From NCBI GenBank assembly GCA_900541185.1, contig UQIQ01000012.1, forward strand, positions 1 through 40,405: a DNA stretch of 40,405 nt. The letters run 5' to 3'. The stretch comes from an uncultured Collinsella sp. (lineage in GTDB: Bacteria > Actinomycetota > Coriobacteriia > Coriobacteriales > Coriobacteriaceae). A program made the translations under genes and the position numbers. Numbering within the stretch: the stretch's first letter is position 1; each line of letters begins with the position of its first letter. The notes under the pieces were generated by a model that was given only the letters and a program-made list of their open reading frames with translations, did not search any database and was not told the DNA's origin. Positions 1 to 7,468 of this stretch are shown here, in pieces.

Positions 1-323
1 CTGATCCGGTCCGACCGGGCCGCGCGGCAAGGAGATATATTGCCAGACCGGAGGGGCGCCGCGGGCGGGAATCTGGCACTCCATATTTTGTTCACAAACG
101 AATATGTCCCTCAGTCGCGTCCCTGAGGTTATAACTGAAGCATTGGCTTCTGATATTGGCGATGACCAGCTGGTTTATAGGTGTTAAGGCATCGGTCATC
201 TCTGGAGCGCCACTTTACTCCAAAAGCATCAGCTATTTGTTTCCCGTCGGTAAAAGGCAGGTTTTGTTCGCCAAGCGTTCTTATATATAGAGAAGTTCGG
301 GTTCGAACCCGTGCACCGGCAAC
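1..323. other. Intergenic stretch, no supported gene
   Basis: I see no convincing gene here. A 69-codon open frame on the minus strand (129-338) has no ribosome binding site and runs through the terminator hairpin of the neighbouring tRNA. The only recognisable element is a T-arm-like sequence around 299-322, where the palindrome GGGTTCGAACCC is followed by a run that resembles the 3' acceptor end of a tRNA (CACCGGCA). The rest of that tRNA is missing, so it may be an integration scar or a repeat. The left edge of the window may also cut a neighbouring unit. Confidence 0.4.
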
Positions 324-353
324 AAAAAAGACGGCCAACCGAAGTTGACCGTC
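324..353 (-). terminator. Rho-independent terminator of tRNA-Lys
   Basis: A 9-bp stem (330-338 with 345-353, including G-T pairs) has a 6-nt loop and is followed on the minus strand by a run of six T. It starts 16 nt after the 3' end of tRNA-Lys and fits as its terminator. Confidence 0.8.
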
Positions 354-368
354 TCAACAATCTTTGGG

Positions 369-441
369 TGGGCCGTCAGGGGTTCGAACCCTGGACCTTG
401 GGATTAAAAGTCCCCTGCTCTGCCAGCTGAGCTAACGGCCC
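369..441 (-). tRNA. tRNA-Lys (anticodon TTT)
   Basis: A 73-nt cloverleaf reads on the minus strand. The acceptor stem GGGCCGT (435-441) pairs perfectly with ACGGCCC (370-376). The anticodon loop is CTTTTAA, giving anticodon TTT for lysine. The T-loop is TTCGAAC and the discriminator base is A. The 3' CCA is not encoded: the bases after the discriminator are CCC. A good promoter lies just upstream and a strong terminator just downstream, so the gene is probably transcribed alone. Confidence 0.95.
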
Positions 442-450
442 GCGGGTGGC

Positions 451-479
451 ATTGTACCACGGTCTGGGACTATTCCCAA
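451..479 (-). promoter_or_regulatory. Promoter of tRNA-Lys
   Basis: On the minus strand a -35 box TTGGGA (474-479) and a -10 box TACAAT (451-456) are separated by 17 bp. The -10 ends 9 nt before the tRNA 5' end. The -35 box overlaps the last codons and stop region of the aminopeptidase gene, so the tRNA promoter is embedded in that gene's 3' end. Confidence 0.6.
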
Positions 480-1750
480 CTCCATTGGCCGTTCTGGAAA
501 ATCACAACTTCACGTCCATCAGGCGTAATGCCCGTAATATCGATGTCGTCCGTGCCGATCATAAAATCGACGTGCGTGCTCGAGACGTTAACACCATGCT
601 CCAGGAGCTCCTCCTTGGACATGTCGTACCCACCCTCGATGCATTCGGGGAAACCGACACCTAGCGCGAGATGGCAGCTAGCGTTCTCGTCATAGAGCGT
701 ATCGTAGAACAGAACACCACTTTCGCGGATCGGCGTGTTCTTGGAAATGAGCGCGACTTCTCCCAGGTGAGCAGCGCCCTCGTCCGTATCGATGATACTT
801 GCAAGCGTTGCCTTGCCCACGCGGGCGTCGTAGTCCACCACGCGGCCGCCCTCGAACTTAATCCAAAAATCGTCGACCTTATTGCCGTGGTGGATGAGCG
901 GCATGGCCGAGTACACGATACCGTCGGCGCGCATGCGATCGGGCGAAGTGAAGACTTCCTCGGTGGGAATGTTGGGGAAGAAGGGGTGCCCATCGGGCGT
1001 CTTGCCCTTGCCGCCGGCCCACTCGTGACCCTTCGTCATGCCAATCATCAGATCGGTTCCATTTGCCGCGGTGTAATGCAGGCAGTCGAAACGATTGTCG
1101 TTCAGGAAACGCAGGTTCTTTTCGAATGCGGCGTCATGGAGCTCCCAGTCGCTCTCTGGGTCCTGGCCATCGGCGCGAGCGGTGTGCAGAATCGCATTCC
1201 ACAGCTTATAGATTGCAACCTCGTCGGCGTCTCCCGGGAACACCTCGCGCGCCCATGTCACGACCGGAGCGCCGGCGATGCACCACGGATTGATGTTGTA
1301 ATCCAGTCCACGGCGGAAAACTTTGCACTGCGTGTTCTTTGCCTTAGAAGCTGCAGCGGGCTTAGCGGGATCGATGCCCTTAAGGGCGGCGGGGTCCGCA
1401 CCCTCGATAAAGATAAAGCAGGCACCGTCCTGGGCCAGGGAATCCAGCTGCAGGCGCTTCCACTCGGGCGTCTGCTCAAAATAGCTTTTCTCGACATGCT
1501 CGTACGTGAGCCTCGTCACGGCATCATCGGCCCAGATGACCGTCACGTGGCCGGCGCCGGCAGCATAGGCCTCCGCGACCACCACGCGCGCAAACGGCGC
1601 GCACTCAACCGGAGACTGAACGACGACTTCCTGGCCGGGCTTAACGTTTACGCCCTTGCGGACAACCAGGCGCGCATAGTTTTTAATCTTGGGCTCCAGG
1701 GACTTCATACCCTCCAGGGCCTCTTCGACCGTCAGGGCAGCTCGAATCAT
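470..1750 (-). CDS. M29-family metallo-aminopeptidase
   Basis: A 426-residue cytoplasmic aminopeptidase of the M29 (AmpS/PepS/aminopeptidase T) family, which removes N-terminal residues from peptides with two metal ions. The length suits the family (about 410). The C-terminal catalytic half carries the expected ligand segments in order: IPTEEVF, HLGEVALI, NASCHLALG and STHVDFMIG, so the Glu, Glu, His, His and Asp ligands all appear to be present. There is no signal peptide. An in-frame ATG at 1762 exists, but the ATG at 1750 has GGAG six bases before it, so I use 1750. It lies after the terminator of the purC unit and before tRNA-Lys, so it appears monocistronic. Substrate preference cannot be read from sequence. 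Confidence 0.9.
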   Translation of the reverse strand: MIRAALTVEEALEGMKSLEPKIKNYARLVVRKGVNVKPGQEVVVQSPVECAPFARVVVAEAYAAGAGHVTVIWADDAVTRLTYEHVEKSYFEQTPEWKRLQLDSLAQDGACFIFIEGADPAALKGIDPAKPAAASKAKNTQCKVFRRGLDYNINPWCIAGAPVVTWAREVFPGDADEVAIYKLWNAILHTARADGQDPESDWELHDAAFEKNLRFLNDNRFDCLHYTAANGTDLMIGMTKGHEWAGGKGKTPDGHPFFPNIPTEEVFTSPDRMRADGIVYSAMPLIHHGNKVDDFWIKFEGGRVVDYDARVGKATLASIIDTDEGAAHLGEVALISKNTPIRESGVLFYDTLYDENASCHLALGVGFPECIEGGYDMSKEELLEHGVNVSSTHVDFMIGTDDIDITGITPDGREVVIFQNGQWSWE

Positions 1751-1777
1751 GTGCCACTCCATCTATCTATAGAACAG

Positions 1778-1809
1778 TAAAAAGGCGCGCCGCAAAAACG
1801 ACGCGCCTT
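1778..1809 (-). terminator. Terminator after the purC-coupled membrane gene
   Basis: An 8-bp GC-rich stem (1782-1789 with 1802-1809) with a 12-nt loop is followed on the minus strand by five T. It lies about 30 nt after the stop of the 1840-2415 gene. Confidence 0.7.
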
Positions 1810-1839
1810 ATATCTTAGCGATAAGTATGTATGCAAACG

Positions 1840-2415
1840 CTACTTCTTCTTGGAGTCCTTCTTGTCCTCCTCGGCAGCTGCGCGCTCGATAAGAGCGTTG
1901 AGCTTGTTCTCGGACATGCCCTCGGCCTGCGCGCGGTACATGTTGCGCAAGGGACGAATACGAGCGAAGTCGTAGATAAAGTCACCTAGGATGATGACAT
2001 AGGACAAAACGATGCCGACCATCTGGACAGGGCTGGACACCATGCCAGCGGGAGCGAAGTACAGCGAGGCCCAAATTGCCACGACGAGCACCATGCCAAT
2101 GGCGAGCACAATCCACCAGATGCGACGGCGCTTGGTGTAGTCCTCGTCCTGCTTGAGGAGGATATTCGACACCGTATAGATGCGGTCCTCCTTGGCGCGC
2201 TGCTTAGCCTTGCGGGCGCGCTTCTCCTCTTTAGAGAGGCCCTCGAGGTTCTCGCCCTTCTCGAGCTCTTTGCGGCGTGCCTTAGACGAAGCCGGCACGA
2301 CGCGAACGGAGCTCGCTGCTTGGCGGGCGGGCTTAGCAGATGCGGCAGACTTGCGCGCAACCCCGGTAACTTCGTGGGATTGCGTGCGCTTGTTCGTGGC
2401 GCTACGGGTACTCAC
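1840..2415 (-). CDS. Small membrane protein coupled to purC
   Basis: I do not recognise the family. This is a 191-residue protein with a long basic, Ala/Lys/Arg-rich N-terminal cytoplasmic part (residues 1-98), including the charged stretch SKEEKRARKAKQRAKE, then two probable membrane segments (about 99-121 and 128-147) and a charged C-terminal tail ending in KKDSKKK. The GTG start follows the purC stop codon with no gap, and its ribosome binding site AGGAG lies inside the last purC codons, so translation is probably coupled. No catalytic motif is visible. A structural or membrane-associated role is possible but unproven. A terminator follows it. Confidence 0.75.
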   Translation of the reverse strand: MSTRSATNKRTQSHEVTGVARKSAASAKPARQAASSVRVVPASSKARRKELEKGENLEGLSKEEKRARKAKQRAKEDRIYTVSNILLKQDEDYTKRRRIWWIVLAIGMVLVVAIWASLYFAPAGMVSSPVQMVGIVLSYVIILGDFIYDFARIRPLRNMYRAQAEGMSENKLNALIERAAAEEDKKDSKKK

Positions 2416-3303
2416 TTATGCGTTCTCCTTCATGCTTGTGAACTGGGAGCCCGTGATGATCTGGAAAGCCTCGCGATAGCGCTCGGACGTGCCATCGATG
2501 ACCTCGGCGGGCAGGTGCGGGGTCTCCCCCGTCATATCCCAGTTGGCCTTGAGCCAATTGCGGACGAATTGCTTGTCGTAGCTAGGCTGGATCTTGCCCT
2601 CCTCGTAGCTGGCAGCAGGCCAGAAACGGCTGGAGTCGGGCGTGAGGCACTCGTCGATCAGCGTGACCTTGCCATCGATGACACCAAACTCGAACTTGGT
2701 GTCGGCAATGATGATGCCACGGGTCGCGGCGTACTCGGCAGCGGCCTTGTAGATCTTGAGGGAAAGGTCACGAATCTGCGTGGCGATGTCCTCGCCCACG
2801 ATCTCGCAGCAACGCTCGAACGAGATGTTCTCGTCGTGGTCACCGATCTCGGCCTTCGTGGACGGCGTGAACAACGGCTCGGGAAGCTTGGAAGCCTCGG
2901 TCAGGCCCTCAGGCAGCTGGATGCCGCAGACGGTGCCGTTCTCGTCGTAGGTCTTCTTGCCCGAACCGGTCAGATAGCCGCGGACGATGCACTCGATAGG
3001 AATCGTCTGGGCCTTCTTAACCAGCATGGCGCGGCCAGCGAGGTAGTCACGATACTCAGCAAACTCCTCGGGGAAATCCGCCGGGTCGATGGAAACGAGA
3101 TGGTTGGGAACGATGTCGGCAAACTTATCGAACCAGAATGCCGAGATGCGATTGAGCACCTCTCCCTTAAACGGAATCTCGTCGGGAAGAATGAAGTCGA
3201 ACGCAGAAATGCGGTCGGTGGCGACCATCAGCAGGTTTTCACCGGCATCGTAAATATCACGAACCTTGCCACGGGAATCCGGACGACGCTCCATCGTTGT
3301 CAC
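2416..3303 (-). CDS. purC: Phosphoribosylaminoimidazole-succinocarboxamide synthase
   Basis: SAICAR synthetase, the step of de novo purine synthesis that joins aspartate to CAIR using ATP. At 295 residues it is in the range of the longer bacterial forms. Recognisable segments are RGKVRDIYDAG near the N-terminus (nucleotide-binding loop), ISAFDFILPDEIPFKGEVLN, ECIVRGYLTGSG, and LIDECLTPDSSRFWPA near the C-terminus. A GTG at 3312 is also in frame, but AAGGAG is eight bases before the GTG at 3303, which I prefer. The downstream membrane-protein gene is directly abutted and probably cotranscribed. No other pur gene is adjacent, but purB lies about 4 kb away on the same strand. Confidence 0.95.
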   Translation of the reverse strand: MTTMERRPDSRGKVRDIYDAGENLLMVATDRISAFDFILPDEIPFKGEVLNRISAFWFDKFADIVPNHLVSIDPADFPEEFAEYRDYLAGRAMLVKKAQTIPIECIVRGYLTGSGKKTYDENGTVCGIQLPEGLTEASKLPEPLFTPSTKAEIGDHDENISFERCCEIVGEDIATQIRDLSLKIYKAAAEYAATRGIIIADTKFEFGVIDGKVTLIDECLTPDSSRFWPAASYEEGKIQPSYDKQFVRNWLKANWDMTGETPHLPAEVIDGTSERYREAFQIITGSQFTSMKENA

Positions 3304-3334
3304 GTGAGTCACTCCTTACCTAAATACGACAGAA

Positions 3335-3354
3335 ATGCGGGTTCTTTCCCGCAT
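3335..3354 (-). terminator. Weak stem-loop after the histidine kinase gene
   Basis: A 7-bp stem ATGCGGG/CCCGCAT with a 6-nt loop lies between the kinase stop and purC. Only a short, broken T run follows on the minus strand, so termination may be partial. Confidence 0.4.
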
Positions 3355-3412
3355 GTTTTCGCAAACTCGGAGCGGCAGGGACGCGGCCCCTCCTTCACCG
3401 AATAGCGAAAAG

Positions 3413-4978
3413 CTAGTGCTCCATTGTAGTAGATGCCGCGTCCGCCGTGTGCTCGCGGGGCAGATGAATTGTAAAAGTCGTACCCTTTCCAAGCTCCGAC
3501 TCCACGGATATGTAGCCATGGTGACGCTCGACGATCTGCTTGGTCACGGCGAGGCCGACGCCCAGGCCGCCAGCTTCGCGGGCGCGGCTGGCATCGGCGC
3601 GCCAAAACCGCCCGAAAATGCGCGACAGATCGTCCTTGGCAATACCGATGCCGGTATCAGAAACGGCAATGCTGACGTGCCTGCGGTCACTGAGCACCGA
3701 CACCACGACCCAACCGCCCTCGGGGGTGTAGCGCATGGCGTTGCTCATGAGGTTGATAACACATTGCGTGATCATGTCGGGATCGGCCTCGACGACATCG
3801 TCGTGCCCTTGGGTTTCATCTGCAAAGCGAAGACGAAGGTCACGGTCGGCAAACAGACGCTCCTGGCCGTTCACAATCGATCGCACGAACGGAACCATGT
3901 CCACCGGTTCTAGATTGAGCGGAGCCGTGCTGTTTTCCATACGCGATAGGTCGAGCATCTGCTGCACCAGACGAGCCAGGCGACGCGTCTCGGAAGCAAC
4001 GGTCTCCAAATGCTCATCGTCGGTGGGATACACTCCATCCTGCATGGCCTCGACCGTTGCGAGCATGGCCATAAGCGGCGTGCGAAGCTCGTGTGCAACG
4101 TCTGAGGTCAGGCGCTTCTCGTGTTTCATATCCTTCTCGAGCGAGGTGGCCATCTCATCGAAGGTCTCACCCAGCTGATCGATCTCGTCATCACCGCGCA
4201 GCCCCGTGCGAGCCGACAGGTCGCCGTCACGGATTTGCTTTGCGGTACTGGTGATGCGATGAATCGGTTTGGTGAGCATGCGCGACACGAGCGATCCGAT
4301 AACGACCGAAATGCAGATTGCAACAACCGCGGCGAGGGCCATGGCGTTAAAGGTCTTCTCCCTAAACGCAGAGTCCGCCTTGGTGAGCAGAGCGTCGGAG
4401 CCGATGGCCCACAGCTTTACCTGTCCGACATGCTCGCCGGAAGACGTTACAATCTCGACGTTAGCAACGCTATCGGAGTCGGTTGGAGCAGACGAGACCG
4501 GGCTATGCGATGCCCTCTTGCCGCTCGTGTCGTCGGTCGTAGCCTGGTTTTCGCGTACATCGGCGGTGGCGCTTGCCGAGGGCCAGGAATCGTCATAAAC
4601 GATCACACCCTTTTTATTGACGACCTGCATGCCCAGATCGTCGGAAACCAAACTCGACGTTGCGACCGTGCGCAGTTCTCCCGCGGTCCAAGAGCCGTTT
4701 TCCTCATATGAGGTCGCCAACTTCTCGGCAGCGGAATTTGCGATTTCGACGATATTGGAGCGTGTGTAATCCGAAAAGACCGTGCCCCACACAACAGAGA
4801 CAACGCCCACCAGCACCAATACCGTCATGAGCGATGTCAGAGCAAAAGCAAGTGCCATGCGCGAGGGATAGCTCATCGTTGGCCGTGAATCGGAACGAGG
4901 CGTGTTCCAACTAGCCTTGGAACCCGCCTCGCTCTCCTGCTTGTGCTTTTGTCCGATTTCAAAGCGCGCAGGTGTCAT
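3413..4978 (-). CDS. Membrane sensor histidine kinase (HAMP, HisKA, HATPase)
   Basis: Sensor kinase of a two-component system, 521 residues, in the cytoplasmic membrane. Order of parts: a basic cytoplasmic N-terminus, transmembrane helix 1 (about 41-66), an extracytoplasmic sensor region (67-210) with a Ser/Thr/Asp-rich low-complexity part (133-172), transmembrane helix 2 (about 211-233), a HAMP linker (234-285), the dimerisation helix with phospho-accepting His296 in SDVAHELRTPL, and the ATP-binding domain with N-box (Asn413), G1 box DTGIGI (441-446) and G2 box GLGVG (471-475). All residues needed for activity are present. It starts 11 nt after the response-regulator stop, so the two are one operon. 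The signal sensed is unknown. Confidence 0.93.
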   Translation of the reverse strand: MTPARFEIGQKHKQESEAGSKASWNTPRSDSRPTMSYPSRMALAFALTSLMTVLVLVGVVSVVWGTVFSDYTRSNIVEIANSAAEKLATSYEENGSWTAGELRTVATSSLVSDDLGMQVVNKKGVIVYDDSWPSASATADVRENQATTDDTSGKRASHSPVSSAPTDSDSVANVEIVTSSGEHVGQVKLWAIGSDALLTKADSAFREKTFNAMALAAVVAICISVVIGSLVSRMLTKPIHRITSTAKQIRDGDLSARTGLRGDDEIDQLGETFDEMATSLEKDMKHEKRLTSDVAHELRTPLMAMLATVEAMQDGVYPTDDEHLETVASETRRLARLVQQMLDLSRMENSTAPLNLEPVDMVPFVRSIVNGQERLFADRDLRLRFADETQGHDDVVEADPDMITQCVINLMSNAMRYTPEGGWVVVSVLSDRRHVSIAVSDTGIGIAKDDLSRIFGRFWRADASRAREAGGLGVGLAVTKQIVERHHGYISVESELGKGTTFTIHLPREHTADAASTTMEH

Positions 4979-4989
4979 ATGTGATTTCC

Positions 4990-5712
4990 CTATTTCTCGT
5001 CCGACTTATCGGTCTTGGCCGGAGCCTCGAAGCGATAGCCGACACCATGGACGGTGTAGAGCCACTTGGGCTTCTTGGGATCATCGCCCAGCTTGGCGCG
5101 AAGATTCTTCACGTGGCTATCGATGGTGCGCTCATAGCCCTCAAAGTCATACCCGAGCACTTTCTCGACCAGCTCCATGCGGTTATACACACGGCCGGGA
5201 TGGCGGGCAAGCGTGGTGAGCAGCTTGAACTCGGAAGCCGTCAGATCGACTTCCTTGCCCTCGACCAAGATCTTGTGGCCCGAGATATCGATGACCAGAT
5301 CGCCGAAGTCGAGTACCTCGACGGCGGGCTCGTCGGCCTGATGGGCACGGCGGAACAGAGCGCGAACGCGGGCGACGAGCTCGCGCGGCGAGAACGGCTT
5401 AATCAGATAGTCGTCGGCGCCGAGCTCAAGACCGATAATACGGTCCTCGATCTCGCCCTTAGCCGTCAGCATGATGATGGGGACATCCGAGGTATCGCGA
5501 ATGGTGCGGCAAACGCGCTCGCCGGGGATCTTGGGGAGCATAAGGTCGAGCACGACCAGGTCGAACTGATGCTTCTCGAACTCCTCGATCGCGGACTGGC
5601 CATCGCCGACGCCCACAACCCAGTAGCCTTCGCGCTCGAGATAGGCAGCGACGGCGTCACGGATTGCCTTCTCATCCTCGACCAGCAGAATCTTTTTTGC
5701 ATCTGAAGCCAT
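4990..5712 (-). CDS. OmpR/PhoB-type response regulator
   Basis: DNA-binding response regulator of 240 residues, the partner of the downstream kinase. The receiver domain (about 7-120) has the acidic pocket Glu12/Asp13, phospho-acceptor Asp56 in VVLDLMLP, and the conserved Lys105 in YLIKPF. The C-terminal winged-helix (about 140-230) has LTASEFKLL, a DSHVKNLRAKL recognition-helix region and the VHGVGYRF wing typical of the OmpR family. A TTG at 5733 is in frame but has no ribosome binding site. The ATG at 5712 follows a G-rich run (GGGGGG) and is chosen. Targets are not known. Confidence 0.94.
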   Translation of the reverse strand: MASDAKKILLVEDEKAIRDAVAAYLEREGYWVVGVGDGQSAIEEFEKHQFDLVVLDLMLPKIPGERVCRTIRDTSDVPIIMLTAKGEIEDRIIGLELGADDYLIKPFSPRELVARVRALFRRAHQADEPAVEVLDFGDLVIDISGHKILVEGKEVDLTASEFKLLTTLARHPGRVYNRMELVEKVLGYDFEGYERTIDSHVKNLRAKLGDDPKKPKWLYTVHGVGYRFEAPAKTDKSDEK

Positions 5713-5767
5713 AACACGGCCCCCCTGTCTCAATTAGCTAAGAACAAGCCCATTTTAACGCACCTGA

Positions 5768-5808
5768 GCCCGCCAGATGCCGCTATGACGCGGCAGCTCG
5801 GCGGGCGG
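5768..5808 (-). terminator. Two-part GC-rich hairpin after the lipoprotein gene
   Basis: An outer stem (GCCCGCC with GGCGGGC) encloses an inner one (GCCGC TATGAC GCGGC). It lies between the lipoprotein stop and the regulator start. There is no clean T run, so it could be a weak terminator or an mRNA-stabilising structure. Confidence 0.35.
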
Positions 5809-5865
5809 TACTCACAATTACAACGCGTTTATTCCCCTGTTGGCGCCTTTTTAACCCCTCTAAGC

Positions 5866-7077
5866 TTAAAGAGAGAATAGGCGTGCAGTGACCGTCTCTG
5901 GTATACCCTGGCTGTTGCGCACCGTGGCGTACGTAAGGAATGAGTCCGATTTTCCCGCCGTAGCTGGATAATCGCCATACTCCAAAGCGCGGTCGGGCGA
6001 CAGCAGCGAGCCATAGGTCTTGGCAGAGGTGTCGATCAGGAAATGCGACGCCTGTACCTTAACAAGGTATTTATTCTTCTTGCCAGCCGCACATGCGAGC
6101 GGCTCGCGTGACAGGAAGAGGTACGGCCCTCCCTCATTACCGATATACGTGCCCATATTGCCCAGGCTGCCCACGCCACTATAGGCCGCCTCGATAGAAA
6201 ACACGAAGGTATCGCCCATATATACGGCCTCGAAAGGCGAAACTGACGAAGGGAGGACCAACTGGGCACGCTTGGTGTTGTTGCCGTCGGTCAGATCGAT
6301 TGCCGTTATGCCGTAGTAGACGCCCTCGTCGTTGCGGACACGCGGCGAGATGGTCAAAATGCCGTCGCTCGCGCGCGGGGCCGATGCAAAGCGGCCCGTC
6401 GATTTCCAAATTACCTCGGCCTTGGATTCATCAAGCGAGCGACGATAGCAAAACGAATCACTACTCGTTTTATTGCCGCCTGCCGAAGGCATTTTATACC
6501 AGATGACCGATGACCCGAACGCCGTAAACAGGGGCGGATCATAGTCCTTGCCACCTCGATCGAGCTCAACCACGTCGCCAGAGAGCGAAGCGCCCGACAG
6601 ATTTTGAGCGTAGAGCTTCCACGATGAATTGGCAAAGTTCATCTCAACCCACGCGAATACGCCGTCGCCGGCACGGACATCGTAGAATGCATATCCCGTG
6701 CCCTCGATAGGATCCTCGATTAATGTGGTAAGCGAGCCATCACCCAGGTTGAGCACACCGAGTGTGTTGGCGTGCAGCGCCGATGCGGGCGCCATCATCG
6801 CCGCGGCGTAATCGCCGTCGCAGTAGTACAGCAGCGTACCCAGAGGCAGCGTCCACGACGCCGCCGGCTCAAGATCGATGTCGACTGCCTCGTACTCATC
6901 CGTAATCGAGATGATCTTGGAATCGTCCTTGATAACCTGCGGCTCGCCGGCGGCATCATCGCTGGTGCCCGTTTTTTTCGAGCATCCGGCAAGCACCGTG
7001 GCAGCGCCCGCGGCAGCCCCACCGAGTACAAAGCCGCGACGCGATATTCCGTTCTTGATGTGATCGGCGATACCCAT
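5866..7077 (-). CDS. Predicted Tat-exported lipoprotein, function unknown
   Basis: A 403-residue secreted lipoprotein that I do not recognise. The N-terminus has a twin-arginine motif SRRGFVLGG (Arg13-Arg14), a hydrophobic run, and a lipobox LAGC with the lipidated Cys at residue 32, so it is probably exported folded and anchored on the outer face of the membrane. The mature part is rich in alternating beta-type segments with Tyr/Trp (for example TLLYYCDGDYAAAM, VFAWVEMN, SSVIWYKMP), which might be a beta-propeller; that is an inference. Its ATG shares one base with the stop of the upstream TSCPD gene (TAATG), indicating translational coupling. The two-component genes follow on the same strand. 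Confidence 0.8.
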   Translation of the reverse strand: MGIADHIKNGISRRGFVLGGAAAGAATVLAGCSKKTGTSDDAAGEPQVIKDDSKIISITDEYEAVDIDLEPAASWTLPLGTLLYYCDGDYAAAMMAPASALHANTLGVLNLGDGSLTTLIEDPIEGTGYAFYDVRAGDGVFAWVEMNFANSSWKLYAQNLSGASLSGDVVELDRGGKDYDPPLFTAFGSSVIWYKMPSAGGNKTSSDSFCYRRSLDESKAEVIWKSTGRFASAPRASDGILTISPRVRNDEGVYYGITAIDLTDGNNTKRAQLVLPSSVSPFEAVYMGDTFVFSIEAAYSGVGSLGNMGTYIGNEGGPYLFLSREPLACAAGKKNKYLVKVQASHFLIDTSAKTYGSLLSPDRALEYGDYPATAGKSDSFLTYATVRNSQGIPETVTARLFSL

Positions 7078-7340
7078 TAGGCGATCTCGGTGCGAGCGGC
7101 CTCGATAGCGCGTGTAAGCTGGTCGGCGCAGGAGGTCTTTTTCATACCGCAGGTATTACCGGCGAGAACCTCGATTACGCGATCGGCAGGAGCGCCCTCG
7201 ACCAGCTTGGAGATAGCCTTGAGATTGCCGTCGCAGCCGCCGGTAAACTCAACGCCCATCACCTTGTTGCCGTCATCGGAAAGATCAAGGTGAATATTGC
7301 GAGCACACACGCCCTGAGGCTTGTAATCAAACGAAATCAT
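7077..7340 (-). CDS. TSCPD-domain protein (four-Cys family)
   Basis: An 87-residue protein of the small TSCPD family, whose founding domain is the C-terminal part of vitamin B12-dependent ribonucleotide reductase. Four cysteines are conserved-looking: Cys12, Cys36 (TGGCDGNL), Cys64 (GNTCGMKKTSC) and Cys71, consistent with metal binding. No biochemical function is established for stand-alone members as far as I know. GAGGGG lies seven bases before the ATG. The gene overlaps the following Tat-lipoprotein gene by one base. It could assist a ribonucleotide reductase or act in an unrelated redox or metal role. Confidence 0.85.
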   Translation of the reverse strand: MISFDYKPQGVCARNIHLDLSDDGNKVMGVEFTGGCDGNLKAISKLVEGAPADRVIEVLAGNTCGMKKTSCADQLTRAIEAARTEIA

Positions 7341-7404
7341 GCGATCCCCTCTCAGAATGTTATTCGAGACGACTATTATCCCCGTCTTTCCCTAAATGCA
7401 ACGA

Positions 7405-7442
7405 GGCGCTTTGCCGGCAACACACATTACCAGCAAAGCGCC
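7405..7442 (-). terminator. Stem-loop after purB
   Basis: A perfect 10-bp stem GGCGCTTTGC/GCAAAGCGCC with an 18-nt loop begins about 27 nt after the purB stop. No T run follows on the minus strand, so it is either a non-canonical terminator or an RNA-stabilising hairpin. Confidence 0.5.
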
Positions 7443-7468
7443 CTAAAAAGCTAACGTTATGCCCGAAC

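Noticed and set aside
129..338. 69-codon open frame on the minus strand near the left edge
   Set aside because: No ribosome binding site, it runs through the tRNA-Lys terminator and the T-arm-like sequence, and the product resembles nothing I know.
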